From Opitutaceae bacterium (GTDB lineage: Bacteria > Verrucomicrobiota > Verrucomicrobiia > Opitutales > Opitutaceae): a stretch of 64,000 nt of DNA. This document shows, piece after piece, positions 17,661 to 26,266 of the stretch (position 1 is its first letter; each line of letters starts with the position of its first letter). The notes beneath the pieces were generated by a model, which saw only the letters and a list, made by a program, of their open reading frames with translations, made no database searches and was not told the origin of the DNA. Location: the NCBI GenBank assembly GCA_028284235.1, contig JANQSC010000019.1:20206-84205 (forward strand), written 5' to 3'. Position numbers and translations under genes: made by a program.

Positions 17661-17779
17661 TCATTGGCATTCTAGAGGTTTCCCCCAGCATGGGTTTTTG
17701 GGTTCCCCAAATCCTCTCCCCTTAGAGGCCCAATTCTCTTTCCTCCCATCTCCTTCTCAACTCAACTCTTCTTCCTCCT

Positions 17780-20056
17780 ATGATAGTTTACGGCTGGGGT
17801 TATTTCAATCGCCGCGATCATAGCCTGGTTTGCTCCGGATGCCCGAAATGTGGCGCTTACGGATACAAGCACAGCTATACGTCGACGCGCTACGTCACTC
17901 TCTACTGGATTCCAGTAGTTCCAACGGGAAGACAAAAGGTCATCTCCGATTGCCCGCAATGTGGCCAGGCTCTCGGCATGAGCTACGGCAAATGGAAGAA
18001 GCTCAAAAACACAGAGCTCCCCAAAGCCGTCGCCGCCTACGAGCGCGATCCGACCAACGAAGAAGCCGCCGAAACGGTCCTCGGCGCAGTCTACAACGCT
18101 CAGGACGAGTCGACTCTCCGCAAAGTCGGCCCCGAAATTCGAGCCGCGTTTGCCCAAAACGAAAAGATGATGTCGCTGCTGGCGCATTCCTACAGCCATC
18201 TTTGTATGCGGACCGAAGCGGAAGAGGCTTATCTGCACGCCATGTCTCTCACCGACGACGAGGAACTGACCGAGGACGCGAACGCCTACATCGAGCTGCA
18301 GTCACAGACGAAACCGTCTCCCCCTAACCGCCTGCTCCAGTCGCTCCCGGTTCTTATCGTTCCCGCCATCATTCTGTTTTTCTTCATGTCCTACCTGGGC
18401 AACATCACGGCGCGGGGGCCGTCGACCGCCTACCTCATCAACGGGACCGACTACGACTATCAGATCACCCTCAACGGGGAAGTCGAAGCGCTCGACGCCC
18501 ACAGCAAAATCCGCACGGACAACGTTCTCTACGGGCTCAACGAAATCACCGGCACGATCAACGGCATCCCCATAAAACCGATACAGTACGATCTGCAGGT
18601 AGACCGATCGGAACGCGGCTCCGGAGGCCCGCTCGTCATCGTGAATCCAGACAAGTCGTCCGTTGTGATAACCGAGAGCACGCCTTACTCCGAACGGGAG
18701 CTTACCAGCAACACTTACACTTACCAGTTTCACACCGGGAAAGCGTTTCATGTGCACGATGATATCGACTACGTCTTTCGCGACTACCCCGAAACCGTCA
18801 GCATCCCGAGCTCGAGCTCCATCGTCTACAAAACGCGCATCTCCGCCTTCGAAGAGGAATCCACCGCCGAAATCGCCAGCATCCTCCTCCAAAACGAGAA
18901 GAACAACGAGCTCAAGCGGTTCATCAAAGCGAAAGTCGATATCGGCGCCGACGACGCGATGACCATCGCCTACGCCCAAGCCTTTCTGGACGCGGACTAC
19001 TTTGAGCAAATCACCCAAACCCGCATCGCCGAGCGCCCCGTAAAGATCGAATGGCACCGCGCCTATCAAACCGCGTTGAAACGCACGCAAAGCGATGCAG
19101 AGACCGAAGCCCTCTACAAAACCCTTTCCGCCGCGGAACCCAATAACAGCGCGCTCACCTATCTTTACGGAAGAGTGGTGTCGGACCACGGCGAGAGCGT
19201 TGACGTCTTCGAACGAGCCGTCGCTCAAGAAAACCCAACCGGCTACGCCGCCAACGCCCTCGCATATAACTATATGCTCGAAGGCAAATACCCGCTCGCT
19301 CTCGACTATATAGACAAGGCCGTCGCGACGAACCCCGACAATCCGCAGTTTGCAGGAATGAGAACGAAGATTCTCTACGGACTGGGTTCATTCGCGACTA
19401 TAAGCAAAGAGCTCGACGAAGACCTTACGTATCCCTTTCAGGACTACAACGCGGTCATGTCGAAAGTCTATTGCCTGGGCCGGATGCGCGACCCCGCGGC
19501 CGCTAACGCGCTCATCCAACAGTTTTTGAGCCAAATAGAGAATAATGGCGAAGACCCCAGCTATTCCCGCTACGACCTGCAACTCACGCTCGCCATTGCG
19601 AGGGAAGATGTAGGCGCTGTTGTTTCGATGACTGTTGACAACACGGACGATGCGTGGGTCTTTCGAACGCCAATGCTAACCGGCCAAATTGAAAAGGCCT
19701 CAAACGCCATCAACGGTAACGCAGACTATGCCGGTATCCTCGACCACCTTACGCTTTTCGTGCTAGCGCAAAAGAAAGGGGAGGGCGCCATCGCGAAAAG
19801 CCACCTCGACACAGCCATCGAGACGCTCTCGGCAGGATCGAACGACGAAAAAGCATGGGCGCAGTGGTTGAAAGGCGGAGTGGTTCCCAATCTCGAAGAC
19901 GCCATCCACACCTGTGTCGATCTCGATTATCATTTCGTCTACCTCGCCGCCCTTGCCGGAGTCCACTCCGCGGAAGGCCCCCAATTTGCCAGCCACGCCC
20001 GCTCCATCACACCACAACCCGATTTTTATACGCTCGCGTTAGAGCCGGTCCTGTAG
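17780..20056 (+). CDS. Zinc-ribbon, single-TM, TPR-repeat protein
   Basis: The 758-residue protein begins with a zinc ribbon (CSGCPKCG at about 18-25 and CPQCG at about 59-63), then a helical region. A TM helix follows at about residues 187-206 (VLIVPAIILFFFMSYLG), then a beta-rich outer domain and C-terminal TPR-like helices (SALTYLYGRVV..., YAANALAYNYMLEGKYPLALDYIDKAVATNPDNPQ). It is probably an inner-membrane protein with the ribbon in the cytoplasm and the TPRs outside, suited to protein contacts. No enzyme motif is seen. The ATG is preceded by a pyrimidine-rich leader without a clear Shine-Dalgarno. Function unknown. Confidence 0.75.
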   Translation: MIVYGWGYFNRRDHSLVCSGCPKCGAYGYKHSYTSTRYVTLYWIPVVPTGRQKVISDCPQCGQALGMSYGKWKKLKNTELPKAVAAYERDPTNEEAAETVLGAVYNAQDESTLRKVGPEIRAAFAQNEKMMSLLAHSYSHLCMRTEAEEAYLHAMSLTDDEELTEDANAYIELQSQTKPSPPNRLLQSLPVLIVPAIILFFFMSYLGNITARGPSTAYLINGTDYDYQITLNGEVEALDAHSKIRTDNVLYGLNEITGTINGIPIKPIQYDLQVDRSERGSGGPLVIVNPDKSSVVITESTPYSERELTSNTYTYQFHTGKAFHVHDDIDYVFRDYPETVSIPSSSSIVYKTRISAFEEESTAEIASILLQNEKNNELKRFIKAKVDIGADDAMTIAYAQAFLDADYFEQITQTRIAERPVKIEWHRAYQTALKRTQSDAETEALYKTLSAAEPNNSALTYLYGRVVSDHGESVDVFERAVAQENPTGYAANALAYNYMLEGKYPLALDYIDKAVATNPDNPQFAGMRTKILYGLGSFATISKELDEDLTYPFQDYNAVMSKVYCLGRMRDPAAANALIQQFLSQIENNGEDPSYSRYDLQLTLAIAREDVGAVVSMTVDNTDDAWVFRTPMLTGQIEKASNAINGNADYAGILDHLTLFVLAQKKGEGAIAKSHLDTAIETLSAGSNDEKAWAQWLKGGVVPNLEDAIHTCVDLDYHFVYLAALAGVHSAEGPQFASHARSITPQPDFYTLALEPVL

Positions 20057-20240
20057 GGTCCGAGCGGAGCTCGGAAATGGTGAAGTTTGAATGGTGAGTG
20101 GTGAATTCTGAATGGTGATCGGTCTTCGCGGTTTAGGCTTCGCCGCGACATGTCCGTCTTCGCCCTTTGGGCTTCGCCGCGACGTGGGGGTGAAGTTGGG
20201 GGGCTTGTTTTGGTCTTTTTGGTTTGATCGATTCGGTTGA
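20057..20240. repeat. GAATGGTGA and TCTTCGC...GGCTTCGCCGCGACA repeats
   Basis: Several TCACCATTCAC-type units at about 20078-20120 are followed by two TCTTCGC-N-GGCTTCGCCGCGACATG units (20120-20190). No gene is seen. Confidence 0.6.
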
Positions 20241-20307
20241 AGCGGGGTCAAAATCTCTGTTCTCCATGAGCGTTGAATGTGGTAGGCTCGCTTGAACGCA
20301 GTTTCTA

Positions 20308-21624
20308 TTGAACTACCAGCACCTATTCACATACGAGTCCGGAAAACTCAAATACACAGGAGCCGACTACACGCAATCCACTCCTCGTGATCTGAGGGTT
20401 CTTATAGAGTATCGGATTGCCTGGTTTGTTGTAGGGATGCTCGCGGGCGCCTATGCGGGCCACAATCCCTGGCTGATCGGCGCGCTTTTTTGCGCTGCCA
20501 CGCTTCTTTGGTCGGTCTTCCATATTATCGTTCACGAGCTATCCCATGCATTCGTGGCTCGAGCGCTGGGCAAACGTGTATTCAGAGTTACAATAGGGAC
20601 CGGTAAGCCAATCTTGAGGTGTTCGTTCTTCGGTATCCCCGTCAGCCTCGGCCCATATGCAAGCCACGGTGGAGCGACCTTTTACGATGAGGGACAGAAC
20701 GTGAACCGCGTTCGGCATGCGTTTTTGATAACTGCCGCAGGTCCACTGGCGGATGCGCTGCTTCTCTTGGCCCTTATCCCCTTTTGCGGTCCCGGTTATA
20801 GCCTTGTGAATATAACCCGAGTCCTCGACGGTCCTGCGTATCTCGCGTGCGCTTTCGCGATCATCCAAATCGCCTCGTTGATTCGAAATCTCGTGCCGTG
20901 GACGGGGTCGGGCAGAGTCTCCGTAGATGGAGTCATCACGACCGGCACCGATGGTCACACGCTTTTCAGTTACTTGTTTAGCAAGAAGGCCCGTCAAGAG
21001 CGGCGGGGGCAAGTGGATGAACTTTGCGAGGCTCTGAGGGCTTATAACACGGGCGAGGAGATCACGGGAGAAACGCGATTGCGGGCCACGCGTAACAATC
21101 TCGCTCTTTCCCATTTCAACGCGCTCGTAGCGGCGGATCTCGTTAATCCGGCGGTGTCCGTCGTCGAATGGTTGCTCGAGCAGCCTATCCAGCTCAACGC
21201 GGAAAAAGTGCTGTACTACGACTTGCTGGCCTCGCTCCCGACGATGAGCTACAATGGGCACGCGCGCAGCGAGGACGCTCTCAATAAGTGGCACGCCTCC
21301 GCGGTTGAGTGTTTGGGACGAGAGCCGGTTACTTTGGAAGTCACTCGAGGAATTCTCCTGATTTTCAACGAACGATACGAAGAAGGGGAGGAGATACTGA
21401 TCCGATATCACCAGAAATCGGATACACCCCACGATCGGTTCGGCTGCTGCTTGCACATGGCAGTGAGTCGCTCCTGGCAGGCGGACTTCGATTCGGCGAA
21501 AGAATGGCTGGAAAAGGCGAAAGCGGAACTCACCAGTCAACAAATATTCGATGTCGGAGTCCGTTATATGAAAGAGCCCCCTCGGACGAAGAATGGGGAA
21601 CCGAGAAAACCGTACAGGGGTTGA
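20308..21624 (+). CDS. M50 (site-2-protease-like) membrane metalloprotease with helical C-terminal domain
   Basis: 438 residues. HELSH at 76-80 lies inside a hydrophobic helix and is the zinc-binding HExxH of M50 proteases. GPLADALLLLAL follows, and then NLVPW...SVDG, which matches the second conserved N-x-x-P...DG region of the family. The C-terminal half (about residues 230-430) is soluble and helical, resembling tetratrico-like repeats. It could be an intramembrane protease. It uses a TTG start if the annotated frame is right; the next in-frame ATG (residue 44) falls inside the first helix, so TTG is preferred. The preceding zinc-ribbon/TPR gene might be a partner, which is a guess. Confidence 0.75.
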   Translation: MNYQHLFTYESGKLKYTGADYTQSTPRDLRVLIEYRIAWFVVGMLAGAYAGHNPWLIGALFCAATLLWSVFHIIVHELSHAFVARALGKRVFRVTIGTGKPILRCSFFGIPVSLGPYASHGGATFYDEGQNVNRVRHAFLITAAGPLADALLLLALIPFCGPGYSLVNITRVLDGPAYLACAFAIIQIASLIRNLVPWTGSGRVSVDGVITTGTDGHTLFSYLFSKKARQERRGQVDELCEALRAYNTGEEITGETRLRATRNNLALSHFNALVAADLVNPAVSVVEWLLEQPIQLNAEKVLYYDLLASLPTMSYNGHARSEDALNKWHASAVECLGREPVTLEVTRGILLIFNERYEEGEEILIRYHQKSDTPHDRFGCCLHMAVSRSWQADFDSAKEWLEKAKAELTSQQIFDVGVRYMKEPPRTKNGEPRKPYRG

Positions 21625-21645
21625 TCGCGGCTTTGCCGTGATCAA

Positions 21646-21753
21646 AATGGTGAGTTGTGAATAGTGAATGGTAAAATTTGAATGGTGAATTGTGAATTGT
21701 GAGGAGTGAATTGGGGGTTGCGAATTGTGGGGTGGATGGGTGTTGATGGGGGG
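21646..21753. repeat. Tandem GAATGGTGAATTGTGAA-type repeats
   Basis: Five or more degenerate GTGAATWGTGAA units in a row lead straight into the start region of the four-helix-bundle gene. Confidence 0.65.
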
Positions 21754-22113
21754 ATGAATCCGACTTCAGTAGATATAAAAGAAAGAGCGTTTGAGTTTGC
21801 GGTGCGTGTGGTTGCGTTGTGCCGGCGACTTGATGAGAACCCAGGCGTCTCGAGAACGTTGAGCAATCAATTGCTTCGGTCCGGGACTTCCATTGGCGCG
21901 AACATTGAGGAAGCTCAGGGTAGTCAGAGTAAAGCTGACTTCGTTGCGAAAATGTACATCTCATGCAAGGAAGCGAGAGAGACCAATTACTGGCTCCGTC
22001 TCCTAGTTGCGACGAAATCACTACCCGCAAAACGCCTCGCCCCACTCACCAACGAATCCCACCAACTCGTCGCCATCCTCACCTCGATCGTCAAAAAAGC
22101 AAAACCCACCTGA
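21754..22113 (+). CDS. Four-helix bundle protein (S23/IVS-type)
   Basis: 119 residues from the ATG at 21754, which follows GGGG, a good Shine-Dalgarno; a longer frame from 21706 is repeat-derived. The patterns IKERAFEFAVRVVALCRRL, LSNQLLRSGTSIGANIEEA and SKADFVAKMYISCKEARETNYWLRLL are those of the four-helix bundle family first seen inside 23S rRNA intervening sequences. Its members are usually small, abundant and of unknown role. No rRNA gene is nearby, so this is a stand-alone copy. Confidence 0.88.
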   Translation: MNPTSVDIKERAFEFAVRVVALCRRLDENPGVSRTLSNQLLRSGTSIGANIEEAQGSQSKADFVAKMYISCKEARETNYWLRLLVATKSLPAKRLAPLTNESHQLVAILTSIVKKAKPT

Positions 22114-22126
22114 ACCCCTCACTCAA

Positions 22127-22270
22127 GTCACCATTCACCATCTCGCACAGCAGAAGATTTCACCATTCAAAACTCACTCTTCACTCTTTCTCAGTTCGAA
22201 GGACTGAGACTCACCATTCACTCTTTCTCAGTCCAGAGGACTGAGATTCACCATTCACTATTCAAAATTC
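22127..22270. repeat. TTCACCATTC and CTCAGTCC-AGAGG-ACTGAG repeats
   Basis: Two hairpin-like units, CTCAGTTCGAAGGACTGAG and CTCAGTCCAGAGGACTGAG, alternate with TCACCATTCACTC units. The last one supplies the final codons and stop of the minus-strand gene that follows. Confidence 0.65.
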
Positions 22271-22500
22271 ACCCTTTCGACGAAGCGCAGCTCGTCGATC
22301 TTCGCGGGATCGGTTACGGCGAGAATCTTCCGCGCCGTCTCCAGCGAGATCTCCTCGTCCACCATCGCCTGCATCACCGACCGCGACACCAACGCCTCCT
22401 CCCTCCACCGTGCAAGGAGTTCTTCCGTGTCCTTCAATCGCGTTTCCAAACGGATAATCAGCATCTTGATTTGGATGTTCGATGATAGTTTTTCACTCAT
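22258..22500 (-). CDS. Small helical protein of unknown function
   Basis: 80 residues from ATG 22498-22500 (MSEKLSSNIQIKMLIIRLETRLKD...), predicted mostly helical with heptad-like spacing of Leu/Ile in the first half. The C-terminal residues RVNFE and the stop are encoded by the adjoining TCACCATTCAC-type repeat. A truncated copy of its N-terminus lies 60-100 bp upstream. I do not recognise a family. Gene reality is supported by the duplicated copy, which keeps the reading frame. Confidence 0.5.
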   Translation of the reverse strand: MSEKLSSNIQIKMLIIRLETRLKDTEELLARWREEALVSRSVMQAMVDEEISLETARKILAVTDPAKIDELRFVERVNFE

Positions 22501-22556
22501 AGTTTTGGATTTCACTCCTCACTATTCACTCTTTCCCAGTGCGGAGCACTGGGAGT

Positions 22557-22601
22557 GATCAGCATCTTAACCTGAGTATTCGATGACAGGGAGTCGGTCA
22601 T
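22557..22601 (-). pseudogene. Truncated duplicate of the neighbouring small helical protein gene
   Basis: Read on the minus strand from ATG 22599-22601 it gives MTDSLSSNTQVKMLI, matching MSEKLSSNIQIKMLI of the gene at 22258-22500. Homology then ends abruptly at a CCCAGTGCTCCGCACTGGGA hairpin repeat that runs to a stop at 22512. It looks like a tandem duplicate cut by repeat insertion. Confidence 0.6.
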
Positions 22602-22723
22602 GAGTTGGGTGTTTTTTTAACATCGCTCCTGCGTCGCTAGATCCTCTCGCGAGGCGAGAGGCCAGGATCGCCTACGGCGGCAGGATTTGAGTTGGATGGG
22701 TTGGATTGTTGATCTCGGAAACC

Positions 22724-22775
22724 CGTAGTTCAACTACGTGTTAGAATCAAGGAGAAAAACGTAGTATGACTACGT
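22724..22775. promoter_or_regulatory. Two palindromic operators upstream of the first XRE gene
   Basis: CGTAGTT-C-AACTACG at 22724-22738 and ACGTAGT-ATG-ACTACGT at 22759-22775 share the half-site CGTAGT. The second overlaps the GTG start of the XRE gene, so binding would block its expression. Autoregulation is inferred. Confidence 0.6.
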
Positions 22776-22980
22776 GCTTAAGAAACAGCTTGGAGAACAG
22801 ATTGCGAAGCTTCGGAGAGAAGCGGGACTCACACAAGAGGTGCTGGCAGAGACTACAGACTACTCGGTCGAGTTCATCAGTCTTGTAGAGCGAGGGATCA
22901 ACGCTCCTTCGATCGATGGCTGCGAACGGATCGCGAATGCTCTCGATGTTGAAGCCAAGGAGCTCTTTAGCTTCGATTGA
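22774..22980 (+). CDS. Small XRE-family DNA-binding regulator
   Basis: 68 residues, almost entirely one HTH_3 domain: LGEQIAKLRREAGLTQEVLAETTDYSVEFISLVERGINAPSI, with the usual final helix (CERIANALDVEAKELF). The start is GTG at 22774; upstream in-frame codons give no better start. It is typical of controller proteins of restriction-modification systems or of phage-like repressors. It lies 0.5 kb before hsdR in the same direction and has two palindromes over its promoter, so it may time expression of the island. Confidence 0.85.
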   Translation: MLKKQLGEQIAKLRREAGLTQEVLAETTDYSVEFISLVERGINAPSIDGCERIANALDVEAKELFSFD

Positions 22981-23074
22981 GAGCTGCGCTTGTTTGAAGG
23001 GGAGGGACGCGTGGCGGCAAGTGCCTAGCGATTTGTTTAGATTCATGAGTTGGCTGTAACAGTGGCGAAATATT

Positions 23075-23126
23075 ACGCCCTGTTGTGCCGTGTCGTCAAT
23101 CGGATTGTTACGGCATAATGGGGCGT
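23075..23126. promoter_or_regulatory. Imperfect inverted repeat upstream of the second XRE gene
   Basis: ACGCCCTGTTGTGCCGT (23075-23091) and ACGGCATAATGGGGCGT (23110-23126) are complementary at 14 of 17 positions. The right arm overlaps the GTG start. This is a likely operator; the binding protein is not known. Confidence 0.45.
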
Positions 23127-23349
23127 GTCCTCAAAAAAGCAGATCGAACAGGAATTGAAACGTTTCGGGCTCAACCTCAAGCGCGAGCGGACTTCGAGAA
23201 AAGTCACCCAGGAAACGCTCGCCGAGCGGGCCAATCTAAACGTCCGCACGATCCAGAAGATAGAAGCCGGAAAGACCAATATCCTGATCACCACCGCGAA
23301 GCGCCTCAAGTCGGGTCTCGGTTGTTCATGGGAGAGTTTGATGGGGTAG
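23125..23349 (+). CDS. Second small XRE-family regulator
   Basis: 74 residues with a single HTH_3 domain (LNLKRERTSRKVTQETLAERANLNVRTIQKIEAGKTN), from a GTG start at 23125. The Arg-rich first helix and the recognition helix NVRTIQKIEAG differ from those of the first XRE gene, so the two are not recent duplicates. It ends 140 bp before hsdR. It is a candidate controller of the restriction-modification operon, with the inverted repeat over its start suggesting self-control. Confidence 0.82.
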   Translation: MSSKKQIEQELKRFGLNLKRERTSRKVTQETLAERANLNVRTIQKIEAGKTNILITTAKRLKSGLGCSWESLMG

Positions 23350-23488
23350 GAGAGGGCCAAATGGCTCTTTCCTGACTCGTGGATTAATGGAGTATGAACT
23401 AAATACTCTCACCTCCAAATAATATCATTGGAATTCACTAGCTATTGATCACGATGAGTGCGAACTCTTGATATCGCCCGGCTCTTCA

Positions 23489-26266
23489 ATGACCAATCAA
23501 AATCCAGAACAGATCGCTCGCGACGCGATTGATACACAGCTTGCCGCATCCGGCTGGGCCGTTCAGGATAAAAGCGCCGTCAACTTTGGCGAAGGTGAAG
23601 GTCAGGTAATTCGCGAATACACGACTGACACGGGCCCCGCCGATTACGTGCTGTTCGTAGACGGCCAACCAATAGGGATCATTGAAGCCAAACGAGAAGA
23701 GGCTGCTCAAAATATCACCGTTGTCGAAGAGCAAACCAGCGACTATGCCTCGGCAAAACTCAAGTGGGTACAAGACACGGGCGCACCTCTTCCATTCCTT
23801 TACGAAGCCACCGGGGTTGTAACTCGCTTCACTGACCAGCGCGATCCCAAGCCACGCTCTCGCGAGGTCTTTCAATTCCATCGGCCAGAAACGCTCCGCG
23901 AATACCTCGCGGTCGATCGCTCTCTTCGCGATCGTCTTCAAGACCTTCCCATTCTTGATCCTGTGGGCCTTCGTGAATGTCAGATCTCTGCCATCGCGAA
24001 TCTAGAGACGTCTCTCAAAAACGCCCATCCACGCGCCCTCATCCAAATGGCTACCGGTGCCGGAAAGACATTCACTGCCATTACCGCCATCTACCGTTTG
24101 CTCAAACGCGCTCGCGTACGTCGCGTCCTCTTTCTCGTTGATACGCGAAATCTCGGTGAACAGGCCGAGCAAGAATTCCTCGCTTACACTCCAAGTGACG
24201 ACAACCGCAAGTTCACCGAACTATACAACGTCCAGCGTCTCAACTCTTCCCACGTTCCTGCGGACACCGAGATCTGCATTTCGACCATTCAGCGCATGTA
24301 TTCGATCCTCCAAGACAAAGAGCTCGACGAATCTGCCGAAGACGAAAACCCAGCTGAACGCTCCGGCCACCGCCGCAAGCCGTTCCCCGTTTCCTACAAC
24401 GCAAAAGTTCCGCCCGAATTCTTCGATCTTCTCATCATCGACGAGTGCCACCGCTCTATCTACAATCTTTGGCGCCAAGTCCTTGAATACTTCGATTCTT
24501 TTCTCGTCGGGCTCACCGCCACCCCGGAAAATAAAACCTTCGCCTTCTTCAATCAAAACGTAGTCTCCGAATACACTCACGAAGAGGCGGTCGCGGATAG
24601 CGTTAATGTCCAGGGCGAAGTCTACATCATCGAAACAGAAGTGAGTCAGCAAGGCGGCACCGTTCTCAAGGGCTTTGTGGAAAAACGCGAGAAACTCACC
24701 CGTCGACAAGTCTGGGAACGCGAAGATGAAGATAAAGTCTACACCGCCACCAAGCTTGACCGCGACATCGTCAACCCCTCGCAAATCCGCACCGTCATCA
24801 GAACCTTCCGCGACCAACTTCCCAGCATCTTTCCTGACCGTACAGACGCGGGTGGTTCCTACGAAGCACCCAAGACACTCGTTTTCGCCAAGACCGATTC
24901 CCACGCCGACGACATAATCCAAATCGTCCGCGAAGAGTTTGGCGAAGGAAACGCTTTCTGCAAAAAGATAACCTACAAGAACGACGAGGACCCTAAGTCC
25001 GTCCTCCAGCAATTCCGCAACGAGTATTACCCGCGCATCGCTGTCACCGTCGACATGGTTGCTACCGGCACCGACATCAAGCCCCTCGAGTGCCTCCTCT
25101 TCATGCGCGACGTGAAGTCACGCGGCTACTTCGAGCAAATGAAAGGGCGCGGCACCCGCACCCTCGATCATGACAGCTTAAGAAAGGTTTCATCTACCGC
25201 TAAGTCAGGAAAAACCCACTACGTCATTGTCGATGCTATTGGCGTAACCCGTTCGCTCAAAACTGCCAGTTGCCCACCCATCACCAAGCCCTCCATTCCC
25301 TTCAAAGACCTCGCCATGGAGGTCGTCATGGGCGCCACCGATGCCGATACGGTTTCCTCCCTGGCGGGACGTCTCGCCCGCATCGAGCGACAGCTCAAGC
25401 CGGAGCAAAACGAAGCCATCGCAAAACGCATGGACGGCACCACTATCGGTCAACTAGTTAAAGCCCTCTTCAAGTCGATAGATGGTGACGCCATCGAACA
25501 AAAAGCTCGTGAACTCAGTGGCACCCCTCCCAATTCCGACCCCGGTGACGACGCGCGCGAAAAGGCCCAGTGCGAACTCGTCTCGGCAGCCAAGACTCCT
25601 CTCACCGGAACCGTAGTCACCCAGATCGTCGAAACCTGTACCGCCAACTTGCAGACTATCGACAACGACACTCGCGACCGCCTTCTCCGCGCTGAATGGG
25701 ATGCTGACGCACGCGAGCAATCCTCTGCCTTCGTCCAAGACTTCGAAACTTTCTGTCAGGATTATCGCGATCGGCTCGACGCTCTCACCATCTACTTCCA
25801 GCAACCTCAACGTCGCCAAGAAGTCACCCTTGCCCAGATCAAAGACGTGCTCGCTACCCTCAAAGCCGAAGCACCACGCCTCGCCCCACTCCGCGTCTGG
25901 GAAGCATACGCTCGCCTCGACTCCCTTCCCGAAAACGCTCGCCCTTTCACCGAGCTCACCGCACTCGTCGCCCTAATCCGTCGCGCCTGTGGCCTCGACA
26001 AAACCCTCACTCCCTTTGCCGATACCGTTCGCCGCAATTTCCGTGACTGGATTCTGCGAAAAAATGCTGGCCAACGCCTCTCAGAGGCTCAGACAGACTT
26101 CGTGCAAATGATCCGCGACCACATCATGATCTCTTTCCGTTTCCAACGAAACGACCTCGAATACGCCCCCTTCGACGCCCAAGGCGGCCTTGGCAAGATG
26201 TATCAGCTATTCGGTGACCAAATGAATTCCCTCATCGATGAACTCAACGAGGACCTGACAGCGTGA
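23489..26266 (+). CDS. hsdR: Type I restriction enzyme R subunit
   Basis: 925 residues from ATG 23489; a TTG seven codons upstream is less likely. The N-terminal nuclease region shows ADYVLFVDGQPIGIIEAK, the D...ExK core. The SF2 translocase follows with the Walker A ATGAGKT at 188-194, DECH at 318-321, LTATP, and QMKGRGTR as motif VI. The C-terminal helical part resembles the EcoEI-type R subunit end. It should cut DNA far from unmodified target sites after ATP-driven translocation, together with HsdM and HsdS. Its stop overlaps the GTG start of hsdS. It lies first in the operon. Confidence 0.95.
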   Translation: MTNQNPEQIARDAIDTQLAASGWAVQDKSAVNFGEGEGQVIREYTTDTGPADYVLFVDGQPIGIIEAKREEAAQNITVVEEQTSDYASAKLKWVQDTGAPLPFLYEATGVVTRFTDQRDPKPRSREVFQFHRPETLREYLAVDRSLRDRLQDLPILDPVGLRECQISAIANLETSLKNAHPRALIQMATGAGKTFTAITAIYRLLKRARVRRVLFLVDTRNLGEQAEQEFLAYTPSDDNRKFTELYNVQRLNSSHVPADTEICISTIQRMYSILQDKELDESAEDENPAERSGHRRKPFPVSYNAKVPPEFFDLLIIDECHRSIYNLWRQVLEYFDSFLVGLTATPENKTFAFFNQNVVSEYTHEEAVADSVNVQGEVYIIETEVSQQGGTVLKGFVEKREKLTRRQVWEREDEDKVYTATKLDRDIVNPSQIRTVIRTFRDQLPSIFPDRTDAGGSYEAPKTLVFAKTDSHADDIIQIVREEFGEGNAFCKKITYKNDEDPKSVLQQFRNEYYPRIAVTVDMVATGTDIKPLECLLFMRDVKSRGYFEQMKGRGTRTLDHDSLRKVSSTAKSGKTHYVIVDAIGVTRSLKTASCPPITKPSIPFKDLAMEVVMGATDADTVSSLAGRLARIERQLKPEQNEAIAKRMDGTTIGQLVKALFKSIDGDAIEQKARELSGTPPNSDPGDDAREKAQCELVSAAKTPLTGTVVTQIVETCTANLQTIDNDTRDRLLRAEWDADAREQSSAFVQDFETFCQDYRDRLDALTIYFQQPQRRQEVTLAQIKDVLATLKAEAPRLAPLRVWEAYARLDSLPENARPFTELTALVALIRRACGLDKTLTPFADTVRRNFRDWILRKNAGQRLSEAQTDFVQMIRDHIMISFRFQRNDLEYAPFDAQGGLGKMYQLFGDQMNSLIDELNEDLTA

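Noticed and set aside
21646..22270. Possible CRISPR-like array formed by the GAATGGTGA repeats
   Set aside because: Units are degenerate, spacing is irregular, no unique spacers of constant length exist and no cas gene is present.
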